Below are positions 1 through 9,439 of a stretch of 64,000 nt of DNA, piece by piece. Each line of letters starts with the position of its first letter. Position 1 is the stretch's first letter. The DNA comes from Kurthia senegalensis (GTDB lineage Bacteria; Bacillota; Bacilli; Bacillales_A; Planococcaceae), in the NCBI RefSeq assembly GCF_000285595.1, contig NZ_HE611065.1, forward strand, positions 282,355 through 346,354, in the 5' to 3' direction. A model generated the notes under the pieces. It was given only the letters and a program-made list of their open reading frames with translations, made no database searches and was not told the origin of the DNA. The translations under genes and the position numbers were made by a program.

Positions 1-10
1 AATTTAGAAA

Positions 11-2416
11 CTAACGTAAAACTGCACCATTTTCTTGTAATGCAGCAACGACTTGACCATGTACAGCCGTTACGTCTTCATCTGTTAACGTACGTTCTGG
101 ATCGAAGTAAGTTAGACTGAATGCAATTGATTTTTTGCCTTCTTCCATATGCTCACCTTCATAAACGTCGAATACACGCACGTCTTTTAGTAATTTACCA
201 CCAGCTGCTGTAATTACTTCTTCTAATGAAGAGGCTGTTGTTAAACGATCGACAACGAGTGCAATATCACGAGAAATTGATGGGAAACGTGGTACCGCTA
301 CGTATTGAAGTGATTCTACTTCAGCAGCAAATACTTGCGCTAAGTTAATTTCGGCAACAAATGTATCTTTTAAGCCTAAATCTTTTTGTTCTTGAGGATG
401 TAATTGACCGACAAAGCCAATACGTTCACCGTCTAAAAGAATATCAGCCGTACGACCTGGATGTAAACCGTCTACTTTACCAGCTACGTATGAAATACGT
501 TCTGAAATGCTTAATGTATTGAATAATGATTCAACAATACCTTTTAGTACGTAGAAATCGACTGTTTTATGCTCGCCTTGCCAAGCATTGTCAATCCATT
601 TACCTGTCATAGCAAGTGCTACGTGCTCTTCTTCAAGTGGTAATCCTTCTTCTGTTTGACCTAAGAAGACAGAACCGATTTCGTATAACGTCGCAGCATC
701 TGCTTGACGAGATACGTTATAAACGACAGATTCAATTAAATGTGGAAGTAAAGACTGACGTAATGTACTATGTTCTTCACTCATTGGCATTAATAAACGA
801 GTTGTTGGCGCTGTTTTCAATGCGTATTTTTGTGCCAATTCATCTGAAGTTAATGAATATGTCAATGCTTGATATAAACCAGCATCTTGTAATTGACGAC
901 GAATCGTACGACGAATTTGTTGATTGCGTGTTAAACGACCTGGCGTAACGGGACCAACAGGGAATGTTTTTGGAATTTCATCATAGCCGTATAAACGAGC
1001 AATTTCTTCTACGATATCTTCTTCAATTTTAATGTCTTGACGGCGAGTAGGTGCATCAATAATTAAAAGACCATTCGCTGGTTCTACATCAAAGCGTAAA
1101 CGTTGAAGAATTGTTACCATTTCATTTAATGAAATTTTCATACCTAAGCGATTGTTGATGAAATCAGGAGAAACGACAACGCGTGCTGGTTCTTTATCTA
1201 ATTCATCCACTGTCACGATTCCTTCTAATACGTCTCCACCAGCAAGTTCTGCCATTAATTGTGCAGCACGTTCAGCTGCTGGCATCACGCGGTTTGGATC
1301 GATTCCTTTTTCGTAACGAGCAGACGCTTCACTACGTAAACCAAGATCTTTTGACGTATAACGTACAGATAATCCATCGAAGTAAGCTGATTCAATGACA
1401 ACTGTTGTTGTTTCAGCTGTTACTTCTGAATCATAGCCACCCATAACACCAGCTACTGCTACTGGGTCTTTACCGTTTGTAATAACTAAGTTAGATGCTT
1501 TTAACGTACGTTCTTTTTCGTCTAATGTCGTAATCTTCTCGCCTTCTTTAGCAAGACGAACGACAATTTCACCTGTTGCTAATTTATCGTAGTCAAAAGC
1601 ATGAAGTGGTTGTCCGTATTCAAGAAGAATGTAGTTCGTAATATCGACTACGTTGTTTAATGGACGGATTCCAGACATCATTAAGCGTTGTTGTAACCAA
1701 AGTGGTGATTCAGCAATCTTCACATTTTTTACGACTTTCGCTGTGTACATTGGATTAACATCCGTTGCTTCAACCGCTACTTTAATGAAATCTGACGCTT
1801 TTTCATTTGTTGTAGGATGTGCTGTTTCTGGAAGTTTAATATCGCGTTCTAAAATAGCTGCTACTTCATACGCAACACCTAGCATTGAAAGTGCATCTGC
1901 ACGGTTTGGTGTAAGACCTAGTTCTAGTACTACATCATCTAAACCTAACACTTCAATTGCATCTGAACCGACAGGAACATCATCTGAAACGACATAAATA
2001 CCGTCTGCATATGCTTTTGGTACTACTTTACTGTCTACGCCAAGTTCTTGTAATGAACAAATCATGCCCATTGAAACTGTGCCACGAAGTTTCCCTTTTT
2101 TAATTTTTTTGCCGCCAACATAACCGTTCGGACGAACAGCTACGATTTTTTGACCAACTTCAACATTCGGTGCACCACAAACAATTTGTGATAGTTCTTC
2201 TTCACCGAAGTCTACTTGGCAAATATTTAAGTGGTCTGAATCAGGATGCGGTACCGCTTCTTTAATTTGACCCACTTGTAATTTTTTTAAACCTTTTGAT
2301 AAGTGATTAACCGCTTCTACTTCAATCCCAGAGCGTGTAATTTTTTCTGCTAATTCTTCTGGTTCTAAACCATCGATATCAACGTATTGAGATAACCATT
2401 TTAATGATACTAACAT
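11..2416 (-). CDS. pheT: Phenylalanine-tRNA ligase beta subunit
   Basis: The 801-residue product is the beta subunit of the cytosolic alpha2beta2 phenylalanyl-tRNA synthetase, which charges tRNA-Phe. It shows an N-terminal tRNA-binding EMAP/OB-like domain (about residues 40-150), the B3/B4 editing region, B5 domains and a C-terminal ferredoxin-fold anticodon-binding domain ending near FDPERTLTDEDV. Length matches the Bacillus protein (about 804). The ATG has AGGAGG a few bases upstream and lies 15 bp after the pheS stop, so pheS and pheT are co-transcribed and share the upstream T-box. The stop codon is complete inside the window at the left edge. Confidence 0.97.
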   Translation of the reverse strand: MLVSLKWLSQYVDIDGLEPEELAEKITRSGIEVEAVNHLSKGLKKLQVGQIKEAVPHPDSDHLNICQVDFGEEELSQIVCGAPNVEVGQKIVAVRPNGYVGGKKIKKGKLRGTVSMGMICSLQELGVDSKVVPKAYADGIYVVSDDVPVGSDAIEVLGLDDVVLELGLTPNRADALSMLGVAYEVAAILERDIKLPETAHPTTNEKASDFIKVAVEATDVNPMYTAKVVKNVKIAESPLWLQQRLMMSGIRPLNNVVDITNYILLEYGQPLHAFDYDKLATGEIVVRLAKEGEKITTLDEKERTLKASNLVITNGKDPVAVAGVMGGYDSEVTAETTTVVIESAYFDGLSVRYTSKDLGLRSEASARYEKGIDPNRVMPAAERAAQLMAELAGGDVLEGIVTVDELDKEPARVVVSPDFINNRLGMKISLNEMVTILQRLRFDVEPANGLLIIDAPTRRQDIKIEEDIVEEIARLYGYDEIPKTFPVGPVTPGRLTRNQQIRRTIRRQLQDAGLYQALTYSLTSDELAQKYALKTAPTTRLLMPMSEEHSTLRQSLLPHLIESVVYNVSRQADAATLYEIGSVFLGQTEEGLPLEEEHVALAMTGKWIDNAWQGEHKTVDFYVLKGIVESLFNTLSISERISYVAGKVDGLHPGRTADILLDGERIGFVGQLHPQEQKDLGLKDTFVAEINLAQVFAAEVESLQYVAVPRFPSISRDIALVVDRLTTASSLEEVITAAGGKLLKDVRVFDVYEGEHMEEGKKSIAFSLTYFDPERTLTDEDVTAVHGQVVAALQENGAVLR

Positions 2417-2431
2417 TTTTTCGTCCTCCTC

Positions 2432-3469
2432 TTAATCTTCTGCGCGGTGGAATTGTTCTAAGAAACGCACGTCATTTGTATAGAAGTGACGAATATCATC
2501 CACACCGTATTTCAACATTGCGATACGTTCTGGTCCCATACCGAAAGCAAAACCTGTTACTTTTTTAGAATCGTATCCAGCCATTTCAAGTACGTTCGGG
2601 TGAACCATACCTGCGCCTAAAATTTCGATCCAACCTGTTCCTTTACATACGTTACAGCCTTCGCCGCCACATTTGAAACAAGAAATATCCATTTCTACAG
2701 ATGGTTCTGTGAATGGGAAGTAGCTTGGACGTAAACGAATTTCACGTTCGTCACCGAACATTTTTTTCGCAAAAATGTCTAATGTTCCTTTTAAGTCACT
2801 CATTGCGATGTCTTCGCCTACAACTAAACCTTCGATTTGGTTGAATTGGTGTGAGTGTGTTGCATCATCATTATCACGACGGAATACTTTACCTGGGCAA
2901 ATAATTTTAATTGGTTTACCTTCCGCTTTTTCCATTGTACGTGCTTGTACAGGAGATGTATGTGTACGCATTAAAATTTCTTCTGAAATATAAAATGTAT
3001 CTTGCATATCACGTGCTGGGTGACCTTTTGGTAAGTTAAGTGCCTCAAAGTTGTAATAATCTTTTTCTACTTCTGGACCTTCCACAACTTCGTACCCCAT
3101 ACCGATGAATAAGTCTTCGATTTCTTCAATAATACGTGTTAGTGGGTGATGATTCCCTACTTTCACCGTACGACCTGGTAATGTTACATCGATTGTTTCA
3201 GAAGCTAATTGTGCATCTAATGCAGCTGCTTCTAATTGTTCTTTACGTGCATCTAGTACTTGTTGTACTTGTGCACGTGTTTCATTGACTAACGCACCCA
3301 TTTTTGGACGTTCTTCTTGAGGAAGTTTCCCCATTCCTTTTAATAAATCCGTAATCGGACCTTTTTTACCTAAATATGCAACACGGACATCATTTAATTG
3401 TTTTAACGTTTCCGATGCAGCAATTTTTTCTAATACTTCTGCTTTTAATTGCGCTAATTGTTCTTGCAT
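2432..3469 (-). CDS. pheS: Phenylalanine-tRNA ligase alpha subunit
   Basis: Catalytic alpha subunit of PheRS, 345 residues, the usual size. The N-terminal coiled-coil arm (about 1-85) is followed by the class II core, with motif 2 around [16 protein letters not shown] and motif 3 in [15 protein letters not shown] four-cysteine cluster near [12 protein letters not shown] is also present. I chose the internal ATG at 3469 (MQEQLAQ) because GGAGG lies about 8 nt upstream; a longer frame begins 18 nt earlier but would swallow the ribosome binding site. First gene of pheST, regulated by the T-box leader directly upstream. Confidence 0.97.
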   Translation of the reverse strand: MQEQLAQLKAEVLEKIAASETLKQLNDVRVAYLGKKGPITDLLKGMGKLPQEERPKMGALVNETRAQVQQVLDARKEQLEAAALDAQLASETIDVTLPGRTVKVGNHHPLTRIIEEIEDLFIGMGYEVVEGPEVEKDYYNFEALNLPKGHPARDMQDTFYISEEILMRTHTSPVQARTMEKAEGKPIKIICPGKVFRRDNDDATHSHQFNQIEGLVVGEDIAMSDLKGTLDIFAKKMFGDEREIRLRPSYFPFTEPSVEMDISCFKCGGEGCNVCKGTGWIEILGAGMVHPNVLEMAGYDSKKVTGFAFGMGPERIAMLKYGVDDIRHFYTNDVRFLEQFHRAED

Positions 3470-3596
3470 TGTTGTTCCTCCTTCCAACTATTGACCATGA
3501 ATTACATGGATTTTCAGACGAGCATCATTGAAAAAATGCATTGTCTTCTTATTTAAATGCTTTTTATGGTATGTAGCGATCTTTTATTATAAAAAT

Positions 3597-3836
3597 AAAA
3601 AAACTCCGCCCCAAAAAGGGACGAAGTTTGAATTCGCGGTACCACCCTAGTTATTGCTTTCGCAATCACTTAGAAATAAATAACGGTCTATTACCCGGCA
3701 TTACTTTTCTGTAATGCAGCTCGCGAGGTGAACTTCATCATGTCGTTACGTTGGAGGCTCTCAGTCTACGGCTTCCATTCCCTTTGACGCACGTTTCACA
3801 ACTACTCTTCTCGGTCTTTGCTTTTTCGTTTATATG
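3597..3836 (-). promoter_or_regulatory. T-box leader of pheST (Phe)
   Basis: On the minus strand the conserved T-box AGGGTGGTACCGCG (3635-3648) precedes a terminator stem (CTTCGTCCC...GGGGCGGAG) ending in a U-run at about 3597-3603. Upstream is the GAGAG-type element and a candidate specifier UUC (3730-3732, in GAAGTTCACC), which fits tRNA-Phe. Known T-boxes bind uncharged tRNA and antiterminate; the Phe specificity here is inferred from the gene and the codon. Confidence 0.93.
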
Positions 3837-3841
3837 CCTTT

Positions 3842-3870
3842 ATCATACGCTATTTTATAAAATGTTTCAA
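3842..3870 (-). promoter_or_regulatory. SigA-type promoter of the pheST T-box transcript
   Basis: Minus strand: -35 TTGAAA (3865-3870), 17-nt spacer, -10 TATGAT (3842-3847). The start would fall near 3835, just upstream of the T-box stem I. Confidence 0.8.
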
Positions 3871-3890
3871 CCGCTCAAACGGCTGTTCTT

Positions 3891-4646
3891 TTAAACGAAT
3901 GAGTACATTAAAACGCCTGCTGCGACCGCAACATTTAAAGATTCTGCTTGCCCTTTAATCGGAATTAATAAATTCACATCTGTTTGTGCTAACACTTCTT
4001 TTGATAAGCCGCTTCCTTCATTCCCCATAACGAGCGCACATTTATTTGCTTTTTCTACTTCTGAATAGATGATTGAATCTTCTAATGCTGTACCGTATAC
4101 CGTTACACCAAGATCTTTTAATTCATCAATCATATCAAGTAAGTCGCCACGTAATACTGGAATGTGGAAAATAGAGCCTTGTGTTGCACGTACTGTTTTA
4201 GGATTGTATGGGTCTGCTGAACCTTTTCCTAATACGACAGCATCAAAGCCCGCTGCGTCTGCTGTACGAATCATTGTTCCTACATTACCTGGATCTTGTA
4301 CAGCATCGATTAATAACAATTTCGTCCAAGAAGCTTTTGCTGATTCATCTGCTTCTTTTTGTTTACATTGCGCAAAAATCCCTTGCGTATGTTCTGTTTC
4401 AGCTAATTCTTTTGCAATCGGTTCAGACACTTCAATTAAGAAAATATCATCTAAGTTCCAAGAGGCTGGAATTTCTGTGCCTTCTGAAATAATAAGATGT
4501 TGAACTTCCGTATGTTTCAATGCTTCCTCTACTAAGTGATAGCCTTCTACTAAGAATTCACCTGATTTGTCACGTTCTTTACGTGTTGTCGCAAGTTTTT
4601 TCCAATATTTTACGAGTGCATTTTGATTTGATTCAATATATTTCAT
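3891..4646 (-). CDS. TrmH/SpoU-family RNA 2'-O-methyltransferase (YsgA-like)
   Basis: 251-residue SPOUT methyltransferase, predicted to methylate ribose 2'-OH in rRNA or tRNA using SAM. It has an N-terminal substrate-binding domain (VKYWKKLATTRKERDKSGEFLVEG) and the C-terminal knotted SpoU domain, with the family motifs QDPGNVGTMIRTADAAG, VLGKGSADPYNPKTVRA and LVMGNEGSGLS. I took ATG 4646 (MKYIESNQ), preceded by AAAGGCGG; a 20-residue upstream extension has no family support. It sits upstream of pheST as ysgA does in B. subtilis, but the spore gene sspI that normally accompanies ysgA is absent. The precise RNA target cannot be read from sequence. Confidence 0.9.
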   Translation of the reverse strand: MKYIESNQNALVKYWKKLATTRKERDKSGEFLVEGYHLVEEALKHTEVQHLIISEGTEIPASWNLDDIFLIEVSEPIAKELAETEHTQGIFAQCKQKEADESAKASWTKLLLIDAVQDPGNVGTMIRTADAAGFDAVVLGKGSADPYNPKTVRATQGSIFHIPVLRGDLLDMIDELKDLGVTVYGTALEDSIIYSEVEKANKCALVMGNEGSGLSKEVLAQTDVNLLIPIKGQAESLNVAVAAGVLMYSFV

Positions 4647-4687
4647 TTCGTTACCGCCTTTAATAGAATACTCCTTGTAGTATACAC

Positions 4688-4716
4688 GAAAAAAAGACCG
4701 AATCATACATCGGTCC
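4688..4716 (-). terminator. Rho-independent terminator after the HAD phosphatase gene
   Basis: Minus strand: stem GACCGA (4710-4715) / TCGGTC (4696-4701), followed by a run of seven T. Confidence 0.75.
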
Positions 4717-4764
4717 CTTTAACATGCTCATAAAAATATACTTCCATTCGTACGCTTACACGCT

Positions 4765-5508
4765 TTACTTAAAATCGTCTAAAATATATTTTTCAATCGC
4801 TTTTGCAACGCCATCTTCATCATTCGTCGCTGTCATATGCGTCGCTAATTGTTTCACTTCGTCATTCGCATTTCCCATCGCTACGGCGACTCCGCAATGT
4901 TTAAACATTTCAACATCATTGTAGCTATCTCCGAAACACATAATTTCTTCCATCGAAACGTCTAAGTTAGCCGCTAACTTTTTTAAGCCCTCCGCTTTTG
5001 TCGTTCCTGCCACCATCACTTCCAAGTTTAGCTCTGCTGAACTCGTAATTGATAACCCTTTAATCGTGCCAAGTTGCTTTCGAACAGCAGTCAATGTTTC
5101 TTTATTATGAAACCATGCACCAATTTTCATCGGTGCGATTTCGATTGGTTTTTCAAAATCACTCGGTTTGAAATCGCCTTCGATACTATTTCCCCAAATG
5201 TGGTGAACGTCATGTTCGTTCAACACGTTCATAATTTCATTTGCTTTTTCGATTGTCAAAGCATTACGCATGAATAACGTTTGATTATTTAACCAAATTT
5301 CGGCACCGTTATTACAAATAAACGGTTCATTTAGCTCGAGCTGTTCTTTCACTCGATGTAAAAAATAACGACTTCTTCCCGTCGTAATGACCGCATGTAT
5401 CCCTTCATTTACCGCTCGGTGAATGACATCTCTCGTATATGCAGAAACATTTCCTTCTGAAGAAACGAGCGTACCATCCACATCAATCGCAAGCATTCGT
5501 ATTGTCAT
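4765..5508 (-). CDS. Cof-type HAD-IIB phosphatase
   Basis: 247-residue haloacid dehalogenase superfamily phosphatase of the Cof/YkrA class, cytosolic, likely acting on sugar phosphates or other small phosphoesters. HAD motif I is DVDGTL at residues 9-14 (nucleophile and acid aspartates), motif II is TTGRS near 42, and motif III/IV is the lysine region followed by GDSYNDVEMF near 194-203. A C2-type cap lies between. ATG 5508 is preceded by AGGAGG at 7 nt. It follows the oxidoreductase gene by 11 nt, so the two are probably co-transcribed and end at the terminator near 4700. Substrate unknown. Confidence 0.88.
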   Translation of the reverse strand: MTIRMLAIDVDGTLVSSEGNVSAYTRDVIHRAVNEGIHAVITTGRSRYFLHRVKEQLELNEPFICNNGAEIWLNNQTLFMRNALTIEKANEIMNVLNEHDVHHIWGNSIEGDFKPSDFEKPIEIAPMKIGAWFHNKETLTAVRKQLGTIKGLSITSSAELNLEVMVAGTTKAEGLKKLAANLDVSMEEIMCFGDSYNDVEMFKHCGVAVAMGNANDEVKQLATHMTATNDEDGVAKAIEKYILDDFK

Positions 5509-5519
5509 TGCGAAACCTC

Positions 5520-6503
5520 CTACTCTTGTATCTCAAATACAATTTTACCAAATTGCTGATTTTTTTCGAGTAATTGCAATGCTTCTTCCGCTTCATCTAA
5601 TTGGAACGTCCGATCGATAACGGGATAAATTTCATGTTGTTGCATAAATTGAAGCATTTCTCGGAACTCTTCGCGATTCCCTAAAGTCGTTCCTAGCATG
5701 CTTTGTTGGGCGTAAAAGAACGTACGTAAATCGATTTCGACAAAGTCTTCTGTCGTTGCACCGAACACGACAATGGTGCCACCTTTTTTCAAAACAGCGA
5801 GCGAACGATTAAATGTTGCACGCCCGACGCTTTCAATAACGACGTCTATTTTCTCGTCTTTCAATACTTCGCTCCAGTCTTCTTCATTTGCAACAGCACG
5901 GTCCGCACCAATTGCGAGAGAAGCTTGTCGCTTCGCTGCCGAACGAGAAGAGACGATGACACGTGCACCTTTTTTCTTCGCAAATTGAATCATAAACGTT
6001 GCAACACCACTACCCGCACCTGGAATAAAAACTGTTTGACCAGCTTGGATATTCCCTTTTGTTATGAGTGCGCGATACCCTGTTAATGGAGCTATACCGA
6101 GCGTCGCCGCCTCTACAAAGTTTAAATAAGAAGGTTTCTTCTCCACTTGCTCTGCTGAAATGGCTAAGTATTCTGCAAATGTCCCATCATCCGGTAAGCT
6201 TAAAATTTCAAAATCGTCTGGTGGAACATCACTTTGTTCATACCAACGAAGCGACGGATTAATAATTACTTCATCTCCAACTGCGACGTGTGTAACGCCT
6301 TCCCCAACTGCCTCAATGATTCCAGATGCATCACTTCCTAAAATAAGTGGTTCTGCTTTTTCATCTAATCGATTCGGTGTATATAAGTCTCTACGATTTA
6401 ATCCTGCTGCTTTTATATGAAGTAATACGTCGCCAGCTTTCACGCTCGGTTTAGGACGCTCTCCGATTTTTATTTGTTTCGTTTGTACGTAAACTGCTTT
6501 CAT
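5520..6503 (-). CDS. Zinc-less MDR-family NAD(P)H:quinone oxidoreductase-like protein (YogA-like)
   Basis: 327-residue medium-chain dehydrogenase/reductase. The N-terminal GroES-like domain (1-120) carries GSDASGIIEAVGEGV. The Rossmann domain has the nucleotide motif in GAGSGVATFMIQFAKKKGARV, with SSRSAAKR after the second strand suggesting NADPH. The catalytic-zinc cysteine of alcohol dehydrogenases is replaced (GLNRRDLY), so a quinone/enone reductase-type reaction is more likely than alcohol oxidation. ATG 6503 has AAGAGGTCG upstream; the longer frame is rejected for lack of a ribosome binding site. It forms a small operon with the HAD phosphatase downstream. Substrate unknown. Confidence 0.83.
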   Translation of the reverse strand: MKAVYVQTKQIKIGERPKPSVKAGDVLLHIKAAGLNRRDLYTPNRLDEKAEPLILGSDASGIIEAVGEGVTHVAVGDEVIINPSLRWYEQSDVPPDDFEILSLPDDGTFAEYLAISAEQVEKKPSYLNFVEAATLGIAPLTGYRALITKGNIQAGQTVFIPGAGSGVATFMIQFAKKKGARVIVSSRSAAKRQASLAIGADRAVANEEDWSEVLKDEKIDVVIESVGRATFNRSLAVLKKGGTIVVFGATTEDFVEIDLRTFFYAQQSMLGTTLGNREEFREMLQFMQQHEIYPVIDRTFQLDEAEEALQLLEKNQQFGKIVFEIQE

Positions 6504-6550
6504 ACTACACACGACCTCTTTTCTTAATATTCTCACAATTAAAGTGTAAC

Positions 6551-6601
6551 AAAAAAAGAGCATTGTCCATAGCTTCTCGCCTTCACAATGCTCTTCTTTT
6601 T
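6551..6601 (-). terminator. Terminator of the NEAT operon
   Basis: Inverted repeat AAGAGCATTGT (6556-6566) / ACAATGCTCTT (6585-6595), with T-runs on both strands. It lies immediately after the stop of the 331-residue NEAT protein. Confidence 0.85.
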
Positions 6602-6604
6602 TAA

Positions 6605-7600
6605 TTATTTTTCTGCTTTGTATGCTTTTTTTACTTTAGCACTCGGATTTTTACCTTTTTGGCTTCTTGTAACGTATACATTGCCGCCTTTTTTACTTAA
6701 ATCTCTCGTTTTAATCGATACGCTCGATTTTTTAGCTACGCCTTTACCGATCAAATTCCCTAAGTAATCGTAAACACGTACCGTATCTCCTTTTTTAATG
6801 CCTTTTACGACTGTTACATCATTTTTAGACCCTTTTTTATTCGTTACTTGAATATTTTTTGCCGCTACTCTTGCTGCAATGGCTTCTGCTTTGTATGCGA
6901 ACGTTTGAGCTTTTGACTCAACTTCTGCTTTCGCTTGTGCCGTCACTTTCACTTTCCCAGCTTTTTTACCGAGTTGTGACACGCTGAACGTAACCGCCGT
7001 TGACGTCGCTACTTTTTTAGAAAGAACAGTTGAACCTTTATATAGGCGTACCGTATCTCCTTTTTTCACGCCCGTTACTTTCACAGAATCCTTCGCTCTA
7101 ACATTGTTTTTCACTGTCGTTTTTAACGTACGAACGGTTTTAGGTGCAGCTGTTGAAACGAAAGATGCCGCATCAAATTTTAAAACCATATCATATGAAT
7201 GATCATAATTAATTTCTGGTACGACAATATGGTACGTCACATTAAGCCCTTTTTCGATAATGTCTGTCCCTGTGAATGTGATCGTCGCTTTATCACCATT
7301 TTGCACCATTTCTACTCGTTTACCTGCTCCATCATAAACGTCTTTATACGCCGATGCACTTAGTAACGTAATAACGACCGTTTCAACCGTTCCTTTTTTC
7401 GTATAAATGGCTGTTGGACTCATATTATTTTGTGTATTAGAAGAAATTACTCCATTATAGTACGGTGCAACTTGTACTTGATACGTACCATCTTGAATTG
7501 TCGCCGCTTTTGCGACTTGTACATCATTTAACATACTCACAGGTGCAATCGCTGAGAAAGCAAGCCCTGTTGCTAATGTAAGTCCTAAAATTTTCTTCAT
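6605..7600 (-). CDS. Secreted NEAT-domain heme-binding protein with two basic Ig-like repeats
   Basis: 331-residue secreted protein with signal peptide (1-33, cleavage near AKA-A). Residues about 36-143 form a NEAT domain. The last strand reads NYDHSYDMVLKF, carrying the YxxxY heme-iron ligand motif (Tyr132, Tyr136) in the same spacing and context as IsdC-type NEAT domains; SASAY near 81-85 occupies the heme-pocket helix position. Two homologous ~85-residue lysine-rich repeats follow (about 156-243 and 244-331), each with a KKGDTVR(L/V)Y core. There is no LPXTG or NPQTN sorting signal and no C-terminal membrane segment. ATG 7600 has AAAGGAG upstream. It starts 30 nt after the 578-residue protein and shares its Fur-box promoter. 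Function inferred: capture or relay of heme outside the cell. Confidence 0.85.
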   Translation of the reverse strand: MKKILGLTLATGLAFSAIAPVSMLNDVQVAKAATIQDGTYQVQVAPYYNGVISSNTQNNMSPTAIYTKKGTVETVVITLLSASAYKDVYDGAGKRVEMVQNGDKATITFTGTDIIEKGLNVTYHIVVPEINYDHSYDMVLKFDAASFVSTAAPKTVRTLKTTVKNNVRAKDSVKVTGVKKGDTVRLYKGSTVLSKKVATSTAVTFSVSQLGKKAGKVKVTAQAKAEVESKAQTFAYKAEAIAARVAAKNIQVTNKKGSKNDVTVVKGIKKGDTVRVYDYLGNLIGKGVAKKSSVSIKTRDLSKKGGNVYVTRSQKGKNPSAKVKKAYKAEK

Positions 7601-7630
7601 ATGAATCGGCTCCTTTTCGTTGTTTAATGT

Positions 7631-9367
7631 TTATTTTTCTTTTGAAAATTTAACTGTTGTTTTAGCACTAACATGTTTGCCAGCTTGTACACGCGCAATT
7701 TTCACATAACCTGCTTTTTTACCTAGTTGTGAAATTTTAATTGTCGTCGTTTTGCCTGTCGCTGTTACTTTTTTAATTTGCTTACCTTTTGCATTGTATA
7801 CGTAAATCACTTCGCCTTTAACTGTGTTTTTCACCGTAATGACATCTGATTTAATTTTATTGTTTTTCACTGTTACAGATGAAGATTTAATCATTGCTGA
7901 GACAGCTTCTTTTTTGAATGTTGCTGCTTTTTTAGCTGATTCTTTCTGTTCTACTACTTGAGCAGTTACCGTTACTTTACCAGCTGCTTTGCCAAGATTT
8001 ACTTTTTTGAACGTTACGGCTGTTGACGTTGCTGTCGCTTTCGTCATCACTTTGCCTTTTGCATTGTATAGACGAACTGTATCGCCTTTTTTAACGCCTG
8101 TTACTTTTACTGTATCCGCTGCACCTTTTGCATTCGTTGTCGTCACTTTTAACGTACGTTTCGTTTGAATTTGTTTTACGCCTGCATCAATGACTGCTTG
8201 TTGTAAAGCAATGTTCGTATAACCTTCAAGTGCTTCTACTTCAGCTGTTGTGAAACCTACTGCTGTTGCTGCTGTGATTGCTGCTTGAGCTGCTGTCACT
8301 TGTTGTTTAGCTTTTGCTAATTGTGCTTTCGTATTAATTGAATTAGCTTTTGTAAATGTGAAACCTGCTAATGCTTTGGATACAGCCTTTACTACGTTTT
8401 GTTTGTATGCTGTAATTGCTGCCATTTGTGCATCGTAATTTGTATAATCAATATCCGCTACTGCTACATCGTCTACTTTATAAGATTTTGCACTCGTCAC
8501 ATAACCAGCTTCTTTAACTGCTGCTGCGTACGTTTTCGCGTCTGTAATTTTATCAGCTGTTGTATATGATAAGTTCGCTACAGCTTTCACGATGACTGCT
8601 TTTACTTCTTCCATCGATGGTGTTAAATCCATTGTATACGCATAGCTTGCTGAATAAGATCCAGCTGCATAACTATGTGTGAAATGAATGGCAGATTGAA
8701 TATCTTCTACAAAGAATTCAACATATTTATTTCCTACTTGATCTTGTTTTACTTCTACTTCATCCTCATTCACTTTAAATAAATTCGTAATATTTGAAAC
8801 GTTTAATACGACTTGATAACCTTTTTCAGTTAATTTATAACTTACATTTGTGAATTGTGTATCATAACCACTCGTTGGTAAGTTTGCAAATGTAATCATT
8901 GGTTTCACGGGTGTATAACCCGGTGTGAAATCTAATTCCATTTCATGTTTTCCGTTATAACCACCTACTGTGTAACCTAGTAATAATTTTGCATTTTGAT
9001 TTAACGAATGATTCAGTGTAAATTGAACAACTTGGCGATCTGTAGAAGATGCTTCTTCTGCTAACACTTTCGCTTGGACACCGTCTACTTCAAACGTTGT
9101 AAGTAATTTAGCAATTTCCATTTTCACGACGAATTTGCCTTCTACAACATTAATTGATGCTACTTTTAAAGCATCTTCTTGTCCGAAATACGAATCAAAT
9201 TTAGTCGTTACTGCATCTTTGTATAATAAATCGAAATTAACTTTTTCAGAAGTTACTTGATTTTCTGTTGCCGTAACACCTACTTCTTCTGCGTGAACCA
9301 TTGTTGGTGCTACCGCTGAAAGTGATAATGCTAATGCTAAAGGTGCTGCTAATAATTTTTTGTACAT
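7631..9367 (-). CDS. Secreted NEAT-like repeat protein of a Fur-regulated operon
   Basis: 578 residues with a signal peptide (about 1-26, ending VHA-E). Two beta-rich NEAT-like segments follow: about 66-150, whose last strand is GYNGKHEMELDF (Tyr137, His141), and about 170-250, with SYSASYAYTMDL (Tyr238, Tyr242). A helical alanine-rich region spans about 252-405. The C-terminus has two ~85-residue basic repeats (KKGDTVRLYNAKGK core) homologous to those of the next gene. No sortase motif or transmembrane anchor is visible, so it is either released or held by the basic repeats. RBS AAAGGAG precedes ATG 9367. The NEAT assignment is weaker than for the downstream gene and rests on strand pattern, position and the shared operon. 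Confidence 0.7.
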   Translation of the reverse strand: MYKKLLAAPLALALSLSAVAPTMVHAEEVGVTATENQVTSEKVNFDLLYKDAVTTKFDSYFGQEDALKVASINVVEGKFVVKMEIAKLLTTFEVDGVQAKVLAEEASSTDRQVVQFTLNHSLNQNAKLLLGYTVGGYNGKHEMELDFTPGYTPVKPMITFANLPTSGYDTQFTNVSYKLTEKGYQVVLNVSNITNLFKVNEDEVEVKQDQVGNKYVEFFVEDIQSAIHFTHSYAAGSYSASYAYTMDLTPSMEEVKAVIVKAVANLSYTTADKITDAKTYAAAVKEAGYVTSAKSYKVDDVAVADIDYTNYDAQMAAITAYKQNVVKAVSKALAGFTFTKANSINTKAQLAKAKQQVTAAQAAITAATAVGFTTAEVEALEGYTNIALQQAVIDAGVKQIQTKRTLKVTTTNAKGAADTVKVTGVKKGDTVRLYNAKGKVMTKATATSTAVTFKKVNLGKAAGKVTVTAQVVEQKESAKKAATFKKEAVSAMIKSSSVTVKNNKIKSDVITVKNTVKGEVIYVYNAKGKQIKKVTATGKTTTIKISQLGKKAGYVKIARVQAGKHVSAKTTVKFSKEK

Positions 9368-9439
9368 GTTTAAATCTCCTTTGGTATGTAAGTTACTAAC
9401 AGTTTAGCAAGTCTTTTTTCACTTCGTAAATACCTAATT

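Noticed and set aside
4069-4503. Plus-strand open frames of 94-144 codons opposite the ysgA-like gene
   Set aside because: They lie antisense to a conserved gene, have no ribosome site and no recognisable protein; they arise from codon bias.
5520-6503. Loss of zinc ligands in the MDR-family protein as inactivation
   Set aside because: Zinc-less quinone-oxidoreductase-type members are a normal branch of the family.
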